Positions 8,859 to 17,413 of a DNA stretch of 56,000 bases are shown here, piece by piece. A model generated the notes under the pieces. The model made no database searches. It saw only the letters and a list, made by a program, of their open reading frames with translations, and was not told where the DNA came from. The DNA comes from an uncultured Pelagibacteraceae bacterium (lineage in GTDB: Bacteria; Pseudomonadota; Alphaproteobacteria; Pelagibacterales; Pelagibacteraceae). Within the stretch, counting starts at the first letter, position 1, and every line of letters begins with the position of its first letter. Location of the stretch: contig CABZZR010000002.1 in the NCBI GenBank assembly GCA_902530215.1, positions 1-56,000 of the forward strand, read 5' to 3'. The position numbers were made by a program, and so were the translations under genes.

Positions 8859-9928
8859 TGATTACAAATTTCTTTTTAGATAACAGAATTGGTGGACCTC
8901 ACAATTATATTTTAAATATTAATAAACTTATTCCTAAAAAAAACATTCAATACATTACATGTGGAACTTCAAATATATCTAAAATAAACTTAAAAAATTT
9001 TAGATATTATTTAAAGTTTCTCTTTATATTTGAGATTATATTTAACTTTTTTGAAATTTTATACCTTAACAAACAAAAAAAAATAACTAACAAAATATTT
9101 TTTGTTCATGGAATTAATAATTACGCACCAGTTTTAGCAGGTTGTTTTTTAAATAAAAAAATTTACTGGAGTATAGTAGAGACACCTTCTTCTATAAATA
9201 AAAAAATATTTAAAGTATTAAAATTTTTTATAAATTTTGATATAATTTTAATTTCAAAAAAAATAGCTGAAAATTTAAATATTCAAGAAAAATATTATTA
9301 TTTACCTCCATATATAGATTTGAAGTTTTGGAAAAAAAATAAAAAAGAAATAAATAACAGAAAATCACAAAATAAAATTGTAAATCTGTTATGTGTCGGA
9401 AATATAAATAAAGAAAAAGGCTATCATATTTTAATCGATAACCTCGCAAAAGTTAATTTCGATATTGAATTAAAAATTGTTGGGTTAAAACTTAATACTC
9501 AAAAAAAATATTATAATAATTTAATAAAAAAAATAGATTTTTATAAAAAAAATAATAAAAAATTTAATGTAAAACTTTTGGGATGGAAAAATAAAAAGGA
9601 TCTAAAAAAGCTATATAAAAACTGTGATGCTTTTTTACTTTCTTCGCTTCAAGAGGGGTGTCCAATCGTTGTGTTAGAAGCTATGTCTATGGAGTGTTTT
9701 TGTATTGTATCGAATGTTGGCAATATCAGTTCGTTTATAAAAAACATGAAAAGTGGACTTATTTTTGATCATAATAAAAATAATTTCTTAAGTAGGCTAA
9801 ATCAATTTAAATCTATGAAAAATAAAAATAAGGAAAAAATACGAAAATCAGCAAGAAAAAATATATTTAAAATTTTTAATAATAAAGAAATATATAAAAG
9901 TTTTTATAATAAAATCTTGCTAACTTAG
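8858..9928 (+). CDS. Glycosyltransferase family 4 (group 1)
   Basis: A 356-residue soluble GT-B enzyme. The N-terminal acceptor domain is divergent, and residues 95-130 contain FVHGINNYAPVLAG. The C-terminal donor domain is clear: LLCVGNINKEKGYHILID, VKLLGWKNKKDLKKLY, and EGCPIVVLEAMSMECFCIVS, which supplies the E-x7-E pair used by GT4 enzymes. It probably adds one sugar to the lipid-linked oligosaccharide in the cytoplasm. It is the last gene of the + strand operon and overlaps the convergent 9920-12187 gene by 9 bases, leaving no room for a conventional terminator between them. Confidence 0.88.
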   Translation: MITNFFLDNRIGGPHNYILNINKLIPKKNIQYITCGTSNISKINLKNFRYYLKFLFIFEIIFNFFEILYLNKQKKITNKIFFVHGINNYAPVLAGCFLNKKIYWSIVETPSSINKKIFKVLKFFINFDIILISKKIAENLNIQEKYYYLPPYIDLKFWKKNKKEINNRKSQNKIVNLLCVGNINKEKGYHILIDNLAKVNFDIELKIVGLKLNTQKKYYNNLIKKIDFYKKNNKKFNVKLLGWKNKKDLKKLYKNCDAFLLSSLQEGCPIVVLEAMSMECFCIVSNVGNISSFIKNMKSGLIFDHNKNNFLSRLNQFKSMKNKNKEKIRKSARKNIFKIFNNKEIYKSFYNKILLT

Positions 9929-12187
9929 TTTACCAATTTCTTTTTTAAGAAAAGACTTCATTAACAAATTAGCTTGCTGTCCCTTATAATTTTTGACTAA
10001 ATCTGTTAGATCAATAATTAACTTATTAACTTGCTCAATACTATAAATAGGTTCTTTAATTTGCAAAATGTCTGGATGTTTAGTTTTATAAAACAAATCA
10101 GAAATAGAAATTTTTTCTTTTAATTTTTCCCCTGATTTTAGGCCAGTTTTAATAATTGGAACATTTTTTTCATTAATATTAAATAATTCAATTATTTTTT
10201 TAATAACATTTAATATTTTAATTGGCTTTCCCATGTTTAAAACAATTATTGAATTTTTTTTAGTTTTAATCTGACTTCCTTGAAGTACTAAATTGCAGGC
10301 TTCTTTTATTGACATAAAATATCTTTCGGCCCTGTAGTCTGAAATTGTTACTGGTTGCCCTTTACTGAGTTGCTCAGTAAAGATTTGTACTGCAGATCCC
10401 TGACTTCCAAAAACGTTGCCGAATCTTACAATAGATAAATTTTTTTTAGATAAATTTGAATTTAAAAAATAATTTTGTGAAACAATTTCTGCTATTCTTT
10501 TTGTAAAACCCAGAACATTTTTAGGATTGGCTGCTTTATCTGTTGATATTATGGTTATATTATTTACATCATTAGAAATTGATTTTAATACTGAGATTGT
10601 TCCAAAAATATTATTTTGAATAGCTTTTAATGGGTTGTTTTCTAATATTGAAACATGTTTATAAGCAGCGGCATGGTATATATCCGATATTTCATAATCT
10701 TTGACAATTTTTCTTAGAAAATTTGTATCATTTATATTTCCTAAAATAGAAACAACATTGGTGTTTGTGATAAATTTCATTTTTCTTTGAATATCAAATA
10801 ATGCTGTTTCATCATGATCGAATAAAACTATTTTAGTAGGATTTAATTTAGCAACTTGAATACAAAGTTCCGAACCAATGGATCCTGCACCTCCTGTAAT
10901 AAGAATATTTTTTTTCTTAAGTTTGCTTAAAAGAGAAAAATTAATCTTAGATATTTTTCTATTAAAAAGATCACTCAGTTCTATATTTCTTACATCGGAA
11001 ATTGTTATATTATCTTTAATAAGTTCATCTCTATTTGGCAAAAAATTTAAGTTTAAACATATAGGTAAAAGTTTTTTAATTAATTTTATTTTCTCTTGAT
11101 AATTAATTTTTGCGATTGCAACAACAATATTAGGTATAATAAAAGTTTCTTTTAAATTATTTAACCTATCGAAAGATATAATTTTTTTTCCATCGATGAA
11201 TTTGTTTATTTTGTTTTTATTATCATCTACAAAACAATAAACTGATTGATTATTTCGTTTTAGAGATTCATACAAATTTTTACCAGCATAACCCGCTCCA
11301 TAGATTATGGTTCCAGATACTATTTTTTCATAAGTATTTTGACTTTTGCTTTGAAATTTAGGTAAATTTATTTGTCTTTTAAGACGTAGTTGTTTATGAA
11401 GGAACCTTTCTAAAGTATAGAATTTATTTATTTTAATTATTTTTGATAATTTATTTATGTTTGCAAATGCAGAATGTTCTTCATGAACATGTTCTTTTTT
11501 AAAAGTAACTTTCTTCTTAATTATTGGAATATTATCTATAATATCCTTTATTTTTATGCCGTACCCATTGCCTATGTCTATTTCTCCGCAAAATTTACTT
11601 TTTAGCAACATTTTGAATGTTTTTGCTATGTCTTTGACGTATATAAAATCTCTTAAAGATTGGCCATTATTATTAACGATTAACCTATTTTTTTTTGCAT
11701 TAATAATTTTTGAAATTATAGAAAAATTATCTCCCTCACCATACATATTAAAAATTCTTGCAATAACAAAATTCACCTTTTTTTTAGTTGCAAAATTTTG
11801 AATAAGTCTTTCGCATGTAATTTTTGTTGATGCATATAATTTTCTATTAAATTTGTCTTGATATAAAAAATTTCTATCTAAGGATCCATATATAGAAGAG
11901 CTACTACTATAAATAATTTTGCTAATTTTGTTTGAATTAATATTGTCTAGAATCTTTGTTATATTTAAAATACTTTTTTCATAAAATAAATTATAATCTT
12001 CTATACTATTTATTTTAGATGATGGGTAGAAAGTATTTATTATTAAATTAAATTTTTTCTCATTAAATTTTTTTATAAATAAATTTTTATTATGAAATTC
12101 TTGTGAAGAAACAATCTCACAGTTTTTTATTATTTTAGATAAATGCTTTGACAAATAACTTCTTTTTCCAAATATATATGTTTTCAT
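9920..12187 (-). CDS. Fusion: NAD-dependent sugar epimerase/dehydratase + CapD/FlaA1-type 4,6-dehydratase
   Basis: 755 residues with two enzymes in one chain. Residues 1 to about 262 form an extended SDR with a degenerate glycine motif (IFGKRSYLSKHL), IIYSSSSSIYG, YASTK as the Tyr/Lys pair and LRDFIYVKDIA. Around 288-395 is a CoA-binding-like Rossmann domain (IIYGAGYAGKNLYESL). From about 420 to the end is polysaccharide_synt_2: ILITGGAGSIGSEL, LFDHDETALFDIQRK, AAAYKHVSILENNP, STDKAANPKNVLGFTKR, GSAVQIFTEQL. The last domain converts UDP-HexNAc to a 4-keto-6-deoxy sugar in known relatives. WbpM/CapD proteins normally carry membrane spans at the N-terminus; here an SDR replaces them, so the protein looks soluble. 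The usual catalytic Tyr/Met position reads Leu (LGFTK). Confidence 0.85.
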   Translation of the reverse strand: MKTYIFGKRSYLSKHLSKIIKNCEIVSSQEFHNKNLFIKKFNEKKFNLIINTFYPSSKINSIEDYNLFYEKSILNITKILDNINSNKISKIIYSSSSSIYGSLDRNFLYQDKFNRKLYASTKITCERLIQNFATKKKVNFVIARIFNMYGEGDNFSIISKIINAKKNRLIVNNNGQSLRDFIYVKDIAKTFKMLLKSKFCGEIDIGNGYGIKIKDIIDNIPIIKKKVTFKKEHVHEEHSAFANINKLSKIIKINKFYTLERFLHKQLRLKRQINLPKFQSKSQNTYEKIVSGTIIYGAGYAGKNLYESLKRNNQSVYCFVDDNKNKINKFIDGKKIISFDRLNNLKETFIIPNIVVAIAKINYQEKIKLIKKLLPICLNLNFLPNRDELIKDNITISDVRNIELSDLFNRKISKINFSLLSKLKKKNILITGGAGSIGSELCIQVAKLNPTKIVLFDHDETALFDIQRKMKFITNTNVVSILGNINDTNFLRKIVKDYEISDIYHAAAYKHVSILENNPLKAIQNNIFGTISVLKSISNDVNNITIISTDKAANPKNVLGFTKRIAEIVSQNYFLNSNLSKKNLSIVRFGNVFGSQGSAVQIFTEQLSKGQPVTISDYRAERYFMSIKEACNLVLQGSQIKTKKNSIIVLNMGKPIKILNVIKKIIELFNINEKNVPIIKTGLKSGEKLKEKISISDLFYKTKHPDILQIKEPIYSIEQVNKLIIDLTDLVKNYKGQQANLLMKSFLKKEIGKLS

Positions 12188-12190
12188 CTT

Positions 12191-13132
12191 TTATATCCTT
12201 ATTAATTTTTCTAAAATTTTAAGTGGCACAAAATAATACATTAATAATTTTATTTTTTTTAAACTCCATTTCATCATTAAAGTTTTTTTAAGATAATTTT
12301 TTTTTTCTTTATTTTTCAAAAGCAGTAAACAATTAATATAATCAATGTTAATCTTAAAAAACTTGAAATTTTCAAATTTTTCAAATTTTTGAAAACTTTT
12401 TAATAAACGGTTCATTTCACTTGCGTAAAGATCAAAATTGTTGTGAGTAAAATTTTTATTATGCCATCGGTAATAGGTTAACGGCTTTTCTTCAAAATAA
12501 AATTTGTATTTTGTAGATAAATTCATAAAAAGATTAAAGTCGCAGAAATAAGAATTATTTTCGAAAGGTTTGTTAGTGTCATTAATAATTTCCTTTTTAA
12601 ATGTAACAGTAGATATCCCAACATCATAACTTTTAAGTAGATAGTTAGTTAAAAATCCTGAATAACTTTTTTTTTTCGAATATAAACTAATTTTTTTATT
12701 ATTTCTTTGATCACAAAACCAATAGTTTGTAAAATTAAATTTAATATCGTTGTTTGATTTTAAAACTTTAACCTGATTATAAAGCTTTTCACTTGTCCAC
12801 CAATCATCTACATCTAAAAAGGAGATAAAGTCACCATTACATTTTTCTAAAGCATTATTTCTAGCTTCCCCTAACATGGTATGTTTTGGTGCTTCAAAAT
12901 ATTTTAATCTTTTGTCTTTAAATTCAAAGAAAATCTTTTTACTTTTATCATTAGATTTATTGTCCCAAAAAATTAACTCCCAGTTTTCATATGTTTGTGA
13001 CAAAACACTTTTAATACTGTCTCTAAGAAATGACTCGCCATTATAGCAGTTCATAACGATGCTAACTAAAGGATGATTATTTAGTTTTGCTTCCACTATA
13101 ATAGCTAATTGTTGATAATAGTCCTCTTTCAA
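12191..13132 (-). CDS. Family 2 glycosyltransferase
   Basis: About 313 residues. The GT-A core begins with PLVSIVMNCYNGESFL and continues with SQTYENWELIFWDNKSNDKS, ARNNALEKCNGDFISFLDVDDWW (DxD-type site) and YRWHNKNFTH near residue 230. It likely adds a glycosyl residue in the cytoplasm. The start is uncertain: the longest reading uses TTG at 13132 and overlaps the previous gene by 56 bases, while a GTG at 13096 just before the conserved core would reduce the overlap to 20. Neither has a well-placed Shine-Dalgarno sequence. It lies between the CDP-hexose genes and the SDR-CapD fusion, so it may transfer that CDP- or UDP-sugar. Confidence 0.85.
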   Translation of the reverse strand: MKEDYYQQLAIIVEAKLNNHPLVSIVMNCYNGESFLRDSIKSVLSQTYENWELIFWDNKSNDKSKKIFFEFKDKRLKYFEAPKHTMLGEARNNALEKCNGDFISFLDVDDWWTSEKLYNQVKVLKSNNDIKFNFTNYWFCDQRNNKKISLYSKKKSYSGFLTNYLLKSYDVGISTVTFKKEIINDTNKPFENNSYFCDFNLFMNLSTKYKFYFEEKPLTYYRWHNKNFTHNNFDLYASEMNRLLKSFQKFEKFENFKFFKINIDYINCLLLLKNKEKKNYLKKTLMMKWSLKKIKLLMYYFVPLKILEKLIRI

Positions 13133-14000
13133 AGGATATTTTTGGTTGCCACTTTATAATTTTTTTTGCTTTTTTTATGCTTGGGTACAATTTTAAAATT
13201 TCATCTTTTCTTAAACTAATTTTACCAAACTTTGGTTTTCCTTTTTTTACCTTATCCTTTATTAATTTGATTATTTCTTTGATTTTTCTCGGCTTACCAG
13301 ATCCTATATTGATAATGTGACCTCTGGCCCTTTTGTTTTGTAATGTCTTAAATATTCCATTTACAACATCTTTAACATGTAGAAAGTCTCTTAATTGACT
13401 GCCTTCTGAACATGGAAATGGTTTATTTCGAATACAACCAGTTATGATTATAGGAATAAAGCGATTAACATCTTGTCTTGGACCATAAGCTAAATAAAGC
13501 CTTAAAATGGTTGAGGGAAATCCTTTTTTTTTAAAAAGTTTTTTTAGATAAATAGAAGACATTAATTTTGCTTTTCCATAAACTGATTTATTAAATTTTG
13601 GATTAGAAAATTTATTTTCTGTTTGAGGAGATTTAGCTCGTCCGTATTCAATACAACTCCCTATTTGAATAAAAGCTTCTAATTGTTTATTTAGAAAAAA
13701 ATCAGCTAAATTCTTACATCCATAATAGTGGCTCTTGAATGTTTTTTTTTTATTTGAATGATCAACATAACCTCCAAGATTTACCACATAATGGAAATAT
13801 TCTTTAATTTTTCTATTGATTATTTTTTTGTTTGTGATGTCACAAATAATATATTTTACTTTAGGAAGAAATCTAATTTTTTTAGGTGGTTTGGTAGAAA
13901 TACTAGTTACTTTCCATCCTTTTTTTAATGATGCTTTTGAAAGATGATATCCTATAAATCCTGTACCACCTACGATCAATATTTTTTTTCTAGTTTTCAA
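13077..14000 (-). CDS. NAD-dependent epimerase/reductase, probably acting on a CDP-4-keto-6-deoxyhexose
   Basis: A 307-residue extended SDR: ILIVGGTGFIGYHLS at the N-terminus, VNLGGYVDH, IQIGSCIEYG, YGKAK as the Tyr/Lys pair, LRLYLAYGPRQD and LRDFLHVKDVV. It directly follows rfbG- and rfbF-like genes (its start overlaps the rfbF stop by 11 bases), so it most likely reduces or epimerises the CDP-4-keto-6-deoxyglucose they make, comparable in role to CDP-abequose/paratose pathway reductases. No RfbH-like 3-dehydrase is next to it, so the product is more likely a 6-deoxyhexose than a 3,6-dideoxyhexose. That specificity is inference from context. Confidence 0.78.
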   Translation of the reverse strand: MKTRKKILIVGGTGFIGYHLSKASLKKGWKVTSISTKPPKKIRFLPKVKYIICDITNKKIINRKIKEYFHYVVNLGGYVDHSNKKKTFKSHYYGCKNLADFFLNKQLEAFIQIGSCIEYGRAKSPQTENKFSNPKFNKSVYGKAKLMSSIYLKKLFKKKGFPSTILRLYLAYGPRQDVNRFIPIIITGCIRNKPFPCSEGSQLRDFLHVKDVVNGIFKTLQNKRARGHIINIGSGKPRKIKEIIKLIKDKVKKGKPKFGKISLRKDEILKLYPSIKKAKKIIKWQPKISFERGLLSTISYYSGSKTK

Positions 14001-14682
14001 AATTTTTTTTTTTAAATATTTTATTCAGCTTATCTTTATCTCTCTTTGTATCCATACACTGCCAAAATCCTTTATGTCTAAAAGCTGCCAATTCTTTTTT
14101 TCTTGTTATTTTTTCTAATGGATCTCTTTCTAAATAAGTTTTATCGTTTTTAATAAAATTAAAAAACTCTGGCTCCATAACAAAAAAACCTCCATTAATC
14201 CAGCCCTCATCTAATTTAGATTTTTCTTTAAAATAACTAACTTGAGATCCCTTCAGTCTAATAACTCCAAATCTGGCAGGTGGCCTTACTGCTGCTAGAG
14301 TTACTAATTTTTTATTTTTTAAGTGAAATTTAAGTAATTTTTTTAAATTAATATTTGATACACCGTCTCCATAAGTCATCATAAATGTTTCTTTACCTAT
14401 ATATTTCTTCAATCTTTTTAATCTCCCCCCGGTCATCGTGTTTTTTCCTGTCTCAACCAAATTAATTTTCCAGTCATAAAACTTTTTATTAAAATATTTT
14501 TTTATTACTTCGCCCTTGTATCCTAGTGCAATATAAAATTCCTTAAACCCGTAATTGGCATAATGTTTCATGATATGAAAAAGTATTGGTCTTTTTCCAA
14601 TTTTTATCATGGGCTTAGGTATAGTTTTGGTATATTCTGATAGCCTAGACCCGAACCCACCTGCTAATATAATTACTTTCAT
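13990..14682 (-). CDS. rfbF: Glucose-1-phosphate cytidylyltransferase
   Basis: A 230-residue nucleotidyltransferase catalysing CTP + glucose-1-phosphate to CDP-glucose. The signature start MKVIILAGGFGSRLSEYT with PKPMIKIGKRPIL is present, followed by MTYGDGVSNINL, ARFGVIRLKGSQV, LDEGWINGGFFVMEPEF and FRHKGFWQCMDTKRD, all as in RfbF. It is slightly shorter than the usual 255 or so residues, trimmed at the C-terminus. It is translated between the downstream SDR (11-base overlap) and the upstream dehydratase (8-base gap), giving a compact CDP-hexose set. Confidence 0.94.
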   Translation of the reverse strand: MKVIILAGGFGSRLSEYTKTIPKPMIKIGKRPILFHIMKHYANYGFKEFYIALGYKGEVIKKYFNKKFYDWKINLVETGKNTMTGGRLKRLKKYIGKETFMMTYGDGVSNINLKKLLKFHLKNKKLVTLAAVRPPARFGVIRLKGSQVSYFKEKSKLDEGWINGGFFVMEPEFFNFIKNDKTYLERDPLEKITRKKELAAFRHKGFWQCMDTKRDKDKLNKIFKKKNFEN

Positions 14683-14690
14683 TATAAAAT

Positions 14691-15779
14691 TTAATTTAAG
14701 TGTTTTTTTAAATCTTTTTCAAAATCTGTTATTTGTTTATAAGAAATTTTATACATATTTTTATTTTTCAGATAATAGTTTTTATACCATTCAGCAACCA
14801 TATTTATAGTTTTGTTAAAAGTTAAAATGCTTTTCCATCCAAGGATTTTTTTTGACTTATTACAATTTAATTTTAATAGGTTTGACTCAAAGAAATTTTT
14901 TTGTCCTTTTTTTATTACCTTCCAATTAACTTTTTTCCAATGTTTTTTCATTAATTTTACTAGATGCAAAACGTTATAATCCCTTGCATTATTGGGTCCA
15001 AAATTAAACGCTTCACCGTGTAACCTTTTATTATTTTGTAATTTAGCAGCTAAATATAAATATCCAGAAGCTGCTTCTAAAACATGCTGCCATGGTCTGG
15101 TTGATTTAGGATTTCTTAATAAAACTTTTTTATTTTTAGACCAAGATTTAATGCAATCAGGTATTAAGCGATTTTCCGACCAATCTCCACCGCCTATAAC
15201 GTTTCCAGCTCTTGCAACACTTATAACTACATTAGTTTTTTTTATTGGAAAAAAAGAATTTATATAAGATTGAATTGCTAATTCAGCAGATGCTTTTGAT
15301 GCACTATAAGGATCTTTGCCTCCTAATATATCATTTTCTCTATACCCTCTTTTAATTTCTATATTTTTGTAGCTTTTGTCACTTGTTATAATAACGGCGA
15401 CACATTTTTTTTTTATTTCTCTTAAACTCTCTAACACATTAATTGTACCAATAGTGTTGGTTTGCCAAGTATAAATAGGATTGGAATAAGATTTTTTAAC
15501 TAGCGATTGTGCTGCTAAATGAAAAACATAGTCTGGTTGATATTTTTTAAAGACTTTTTTTAATGATGATAAATTTCTTATATCAATTCTTTTATCAATG
15601 ATTTTTTTCTTTAATTTTATCGTTTCAAAATGAGATGGTTTGGTAGGGTTACTAATCGATACACCAACTACTTTTGCTCCTAAAATTGTAAGCCAGAGCG
15701 CTAACCAAGAACCTTTGAAGCCTGTATGTCCAGTAACTAATACTTTTTTTTTATAAAATATTTTTTTTAACATCATCAA
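14691..15779 (-). CDS. rfbG: CDP-glucose 4,6-dehydratase
   Basis: A 362-residue extended SDR making CDP-4-keto-6-deoxy-D-glucose. Motifs: KVLVTGHTGFKGSWLALWL, FHLAAQSLVKKSYSNP, IITSDKSYKN, DPYSASKASAELA (Tyr/Lys pair), RAGNVIGGGDWSENRLIPD and RPWQHVLEAASGYL. These are diagnostic for RfbG rather than RmlB. A tandem ATGATGATG offers three possible starts within 6 bases. It is the first gene of the CDP-hexose set and is separated by 30 bases from the transaldolase-like gene upstream. Confidence 0.95.
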   Translation of the reverse strand: MMMLKKIFYKKKVLVTGHTGFKGSWLALWLTILGAKVVGVSISNPTKPSHFETIKLKKKIIDKRIDIRNLSSLKKVFKKYQPDYVFHLAAQSLVKKSYSNPIYTWQTNTIGTINVLESLREIKKKCVAVIITSDKSYKNIEIKRGYRENDILGGKDPYSASKASAELAIQSYINSFFPIKKTNVVISVARAGNVIGGGDWSENRLIPDCIKSWSKNKKVLLRNPKSTRPWQHVLEAASGYLYLAAKLQNNKRLHGEAFNFGPNNARDYNVLHLVKLMKKHWKKVNWKVIKKGQKNFFESNLLKLNCNKSKKILGWKSILTFNKTINMVAEWYKNYYLKNKNMYKISYKQITDFEKDLKKHLN

Positions 15780-15809
15780 AATATATTGTGTAAAATTAAA
15801 AAATATAAA

Positions 15810-16490
15810 CTACTTTTTTAATTTTAATGAATCTTTTAAAAACTGTTTTACTATTTCTTTGGTGTGGGGGTGAATAATTATTTTTTCTAAAAATTGTGGA
15901 GGGCAAGTTACGATATGTGCTCCTGAGTGAAACCAATCAGTTACATTTGAAGTTTCTCTAACCGATCCTGCGATTATTTTTGATTTTAAATTCATCGTAT
16001 CAATTAAAGATCTCAATTTTTTTATTTCAGCTTTGCTATCATATCCTAAATCATTCGCTCTACCTCCAAAAATAGAAACATAAGTTGCTCCAGCCATTGC
16101 GGCAACAAAACATTGTTGAGCAGTAATCATTGCTGTAACATTGACTCTAACTTTAGATTTATTTTCTAATTCATTTATTATTTTTAAATTATCCATTTCT
16201 CCTCCTGGCCCATGAATTGTAACTTTAATATTTATATTTTTGGCCCACTTAGAAAATTCTACGGCTTGTTTTTTCATCTCAGTATATTCATTTGTCATAA
16301 GCTCTATTGATAAGGGCAACGGATTTATTAAGTTTGCTATTTCAATTAGCCTCTTTTTAAAATTTAAATTTCCTTTGTTTTGTTCTCGAGACATTATTGT
16401 GGGATTTGTAGTCACCCCTCTTATAATTCCCATGCTATGGTATTTTTTGATTTGCTCAATATCCCCTGTATCTAAAAAAATTCCTGTCAT
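15810..16490 (-). CDS. Transaldolase / fructose-6-phosphate aldolase-like protein
   Basis: A 226-residue small (TalC/MipB-like) TIM-barrel aldolase. It starts GIFLDTGDIEQIKKY, then GVTTNPTIMSRE, LSIELMTNEYTEM, a Lys-containing strand INIKVTIHGPGGEM that corresponds to the Schiff-base Lys region, VNVTAMITAQQCFVAAMAGA and SVRETSNVTDWFHSGAHIVTCPP. Such enzymes form or cleave sugar (phosphate) C-C bonds by dihydroxyacetone transfer. Placed beside an SIS isomerase, a CMP-sugar synthetase-like gene and an HpcH-type aldolase, it may build the carbon skeleton of an unusual sugar acid (inference). It overlaps the stop of the upstream gene by 4 bases. Confidence 0.85.
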   Translation of the reverse strand: MTGIFLDTGDIEQIKKYHSMGIIRGVTTNPTIMSREQNKGNLNFKKRLIEIANLINPLPLSIELMTNEYTEMKKQAVEFSKWAKNINIKVTIHGPGGEMDNLKIINELENKSKVRVNVTAMITAQQCFVAAMAGATYVSIFGGRANDLGYDSKAEIKKLRSLIDTMNLKSKIIAGSVRETSNVTDWFHSGAHIVTCPPQFLEKIIIHPHTKEIVKQFLKDSLKLKK

Positions 16491-17413
16491 TTTTTAAAAC
16501 TCTTAATTAAATTTTTTGTTGCTTCCAACTCCATTTGCATTCTAGTTTCTTTTGTAAATGTGGCAATATGAGGAGTTAATATCACATTATTGTATTTTGA
16601 TAAATTGCCTGAATAAGGTTCTTTATTAAAAACATCTAGCCCTAAACCAGAGATTTTTTTAGATTTTAAACCATATTCAAGAGTTTTTTCATCGATTAAT
16701 TTACCTCTGCTGCAGTTTATTAAAATTACTCCCTTTTTCATTTTTTTAATATCATTTTTTTTCAATATTTCTTTGTTCATTTTATTTGACGCATGAATCA
16801 AAATTATATCTGAATTTTTAATCAAATTTTTTAAAGATACATACCTAAAATTTTTTTTTCTTGCCCATTTAATATTTTTTTTAATATCATTTAATAATAA
16901 TTTAACATCAAAAGTAGATAAAATTTCAGCAACTCTTTTCCCAATTTGTCCGACACCGATAATTCCAATTTTTTTACGTGTTATGTCGTTACCATAAATT
17001 TTTTTCCATGATTTTTTTTTCATAGCGTGATTCATTATGTCTATTTTTCTAGAAAGATTTAGCAACATGCCAATGGTAAGCTGTGCGACAGGTTCCACAA
17101 CAACTTCCGGAGTATTTAATATTTTGATTTTATTTTTTTTTGCATAGTTTTGATCAATATTATCTATACCTACCCCTACTCTCGATATGCTTTTAATTTT
17201 AATTAAAGATTTTAATACTTGACAATTGTATGTTTCTAAACCTGCAATTATACCATGCACATTTTTTCCCATTTTAATAATTTCATTAGTTTTTAATCTT
17301 CTTTTAAAGTTATTTTTAACAAAACTAAAATTATTTTTTTTAAGAAGTTTAAGAGGTGTTTTGCTCAATTCACAAAATGATGACGCGGCAATTAAAATAT
17401 TTCTTTTTTTCAT
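16487..17413 (-). CDS. D-isomer 2-hydroxyacid dehydrogenase (SerA-like)
   Basis: A 308-residue NAD-dependent dehydrogenase. The nucleotide site is KIGIIGVGQIGKRVAEIL, preceded by VGVGIDNIDQNYAKKNKI. The catalytic Arg is in INCSRGKLIDEKTL, the Glu in LDVFNKEPY and the His in VILTPHIATFTKE, so the Arg-Glu-His triad is complete. It lacks the ACT domain of full-length SerA. It probably oxidises or reduces a 2-hydroxy/2-keto acid. Inside a cluster with a CMP-ulosonate synthetase-like gene and an HpcH aldolase, a sugar-acid or short 2-keto acid substrate is plausible but not shown. Overlaps with both neighbours are 4 bases. Confidence 0.88.
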   Translation of the reverse strand: MKKRNILIAASSFCELSKTPLKLLKKNNFSFVKNNFKRRLKTNEIIKMGKNVHGIIAGLETYNCQVLKSLIKIKSISRVGVGIDNIDQNYAKKNKIKILNTPEVVVEPVAQLTIGMLLNLSRKIDIMNHAMKKKSWKKIYGNDITRKKIGIIGVGQIGKRVAEILSTFDVKLLLNDIKKNIKWARKKNFRYVSLKNLIKNSDIILIHASNKMNKEILKKNDIKKMKKGVILINCSRGKLIDEKTLEYGLKSKKISGLGLDVFNKEPYSGNLSKYNNVILTPHIATFTKETRMQMELEATKNLIKSFKK

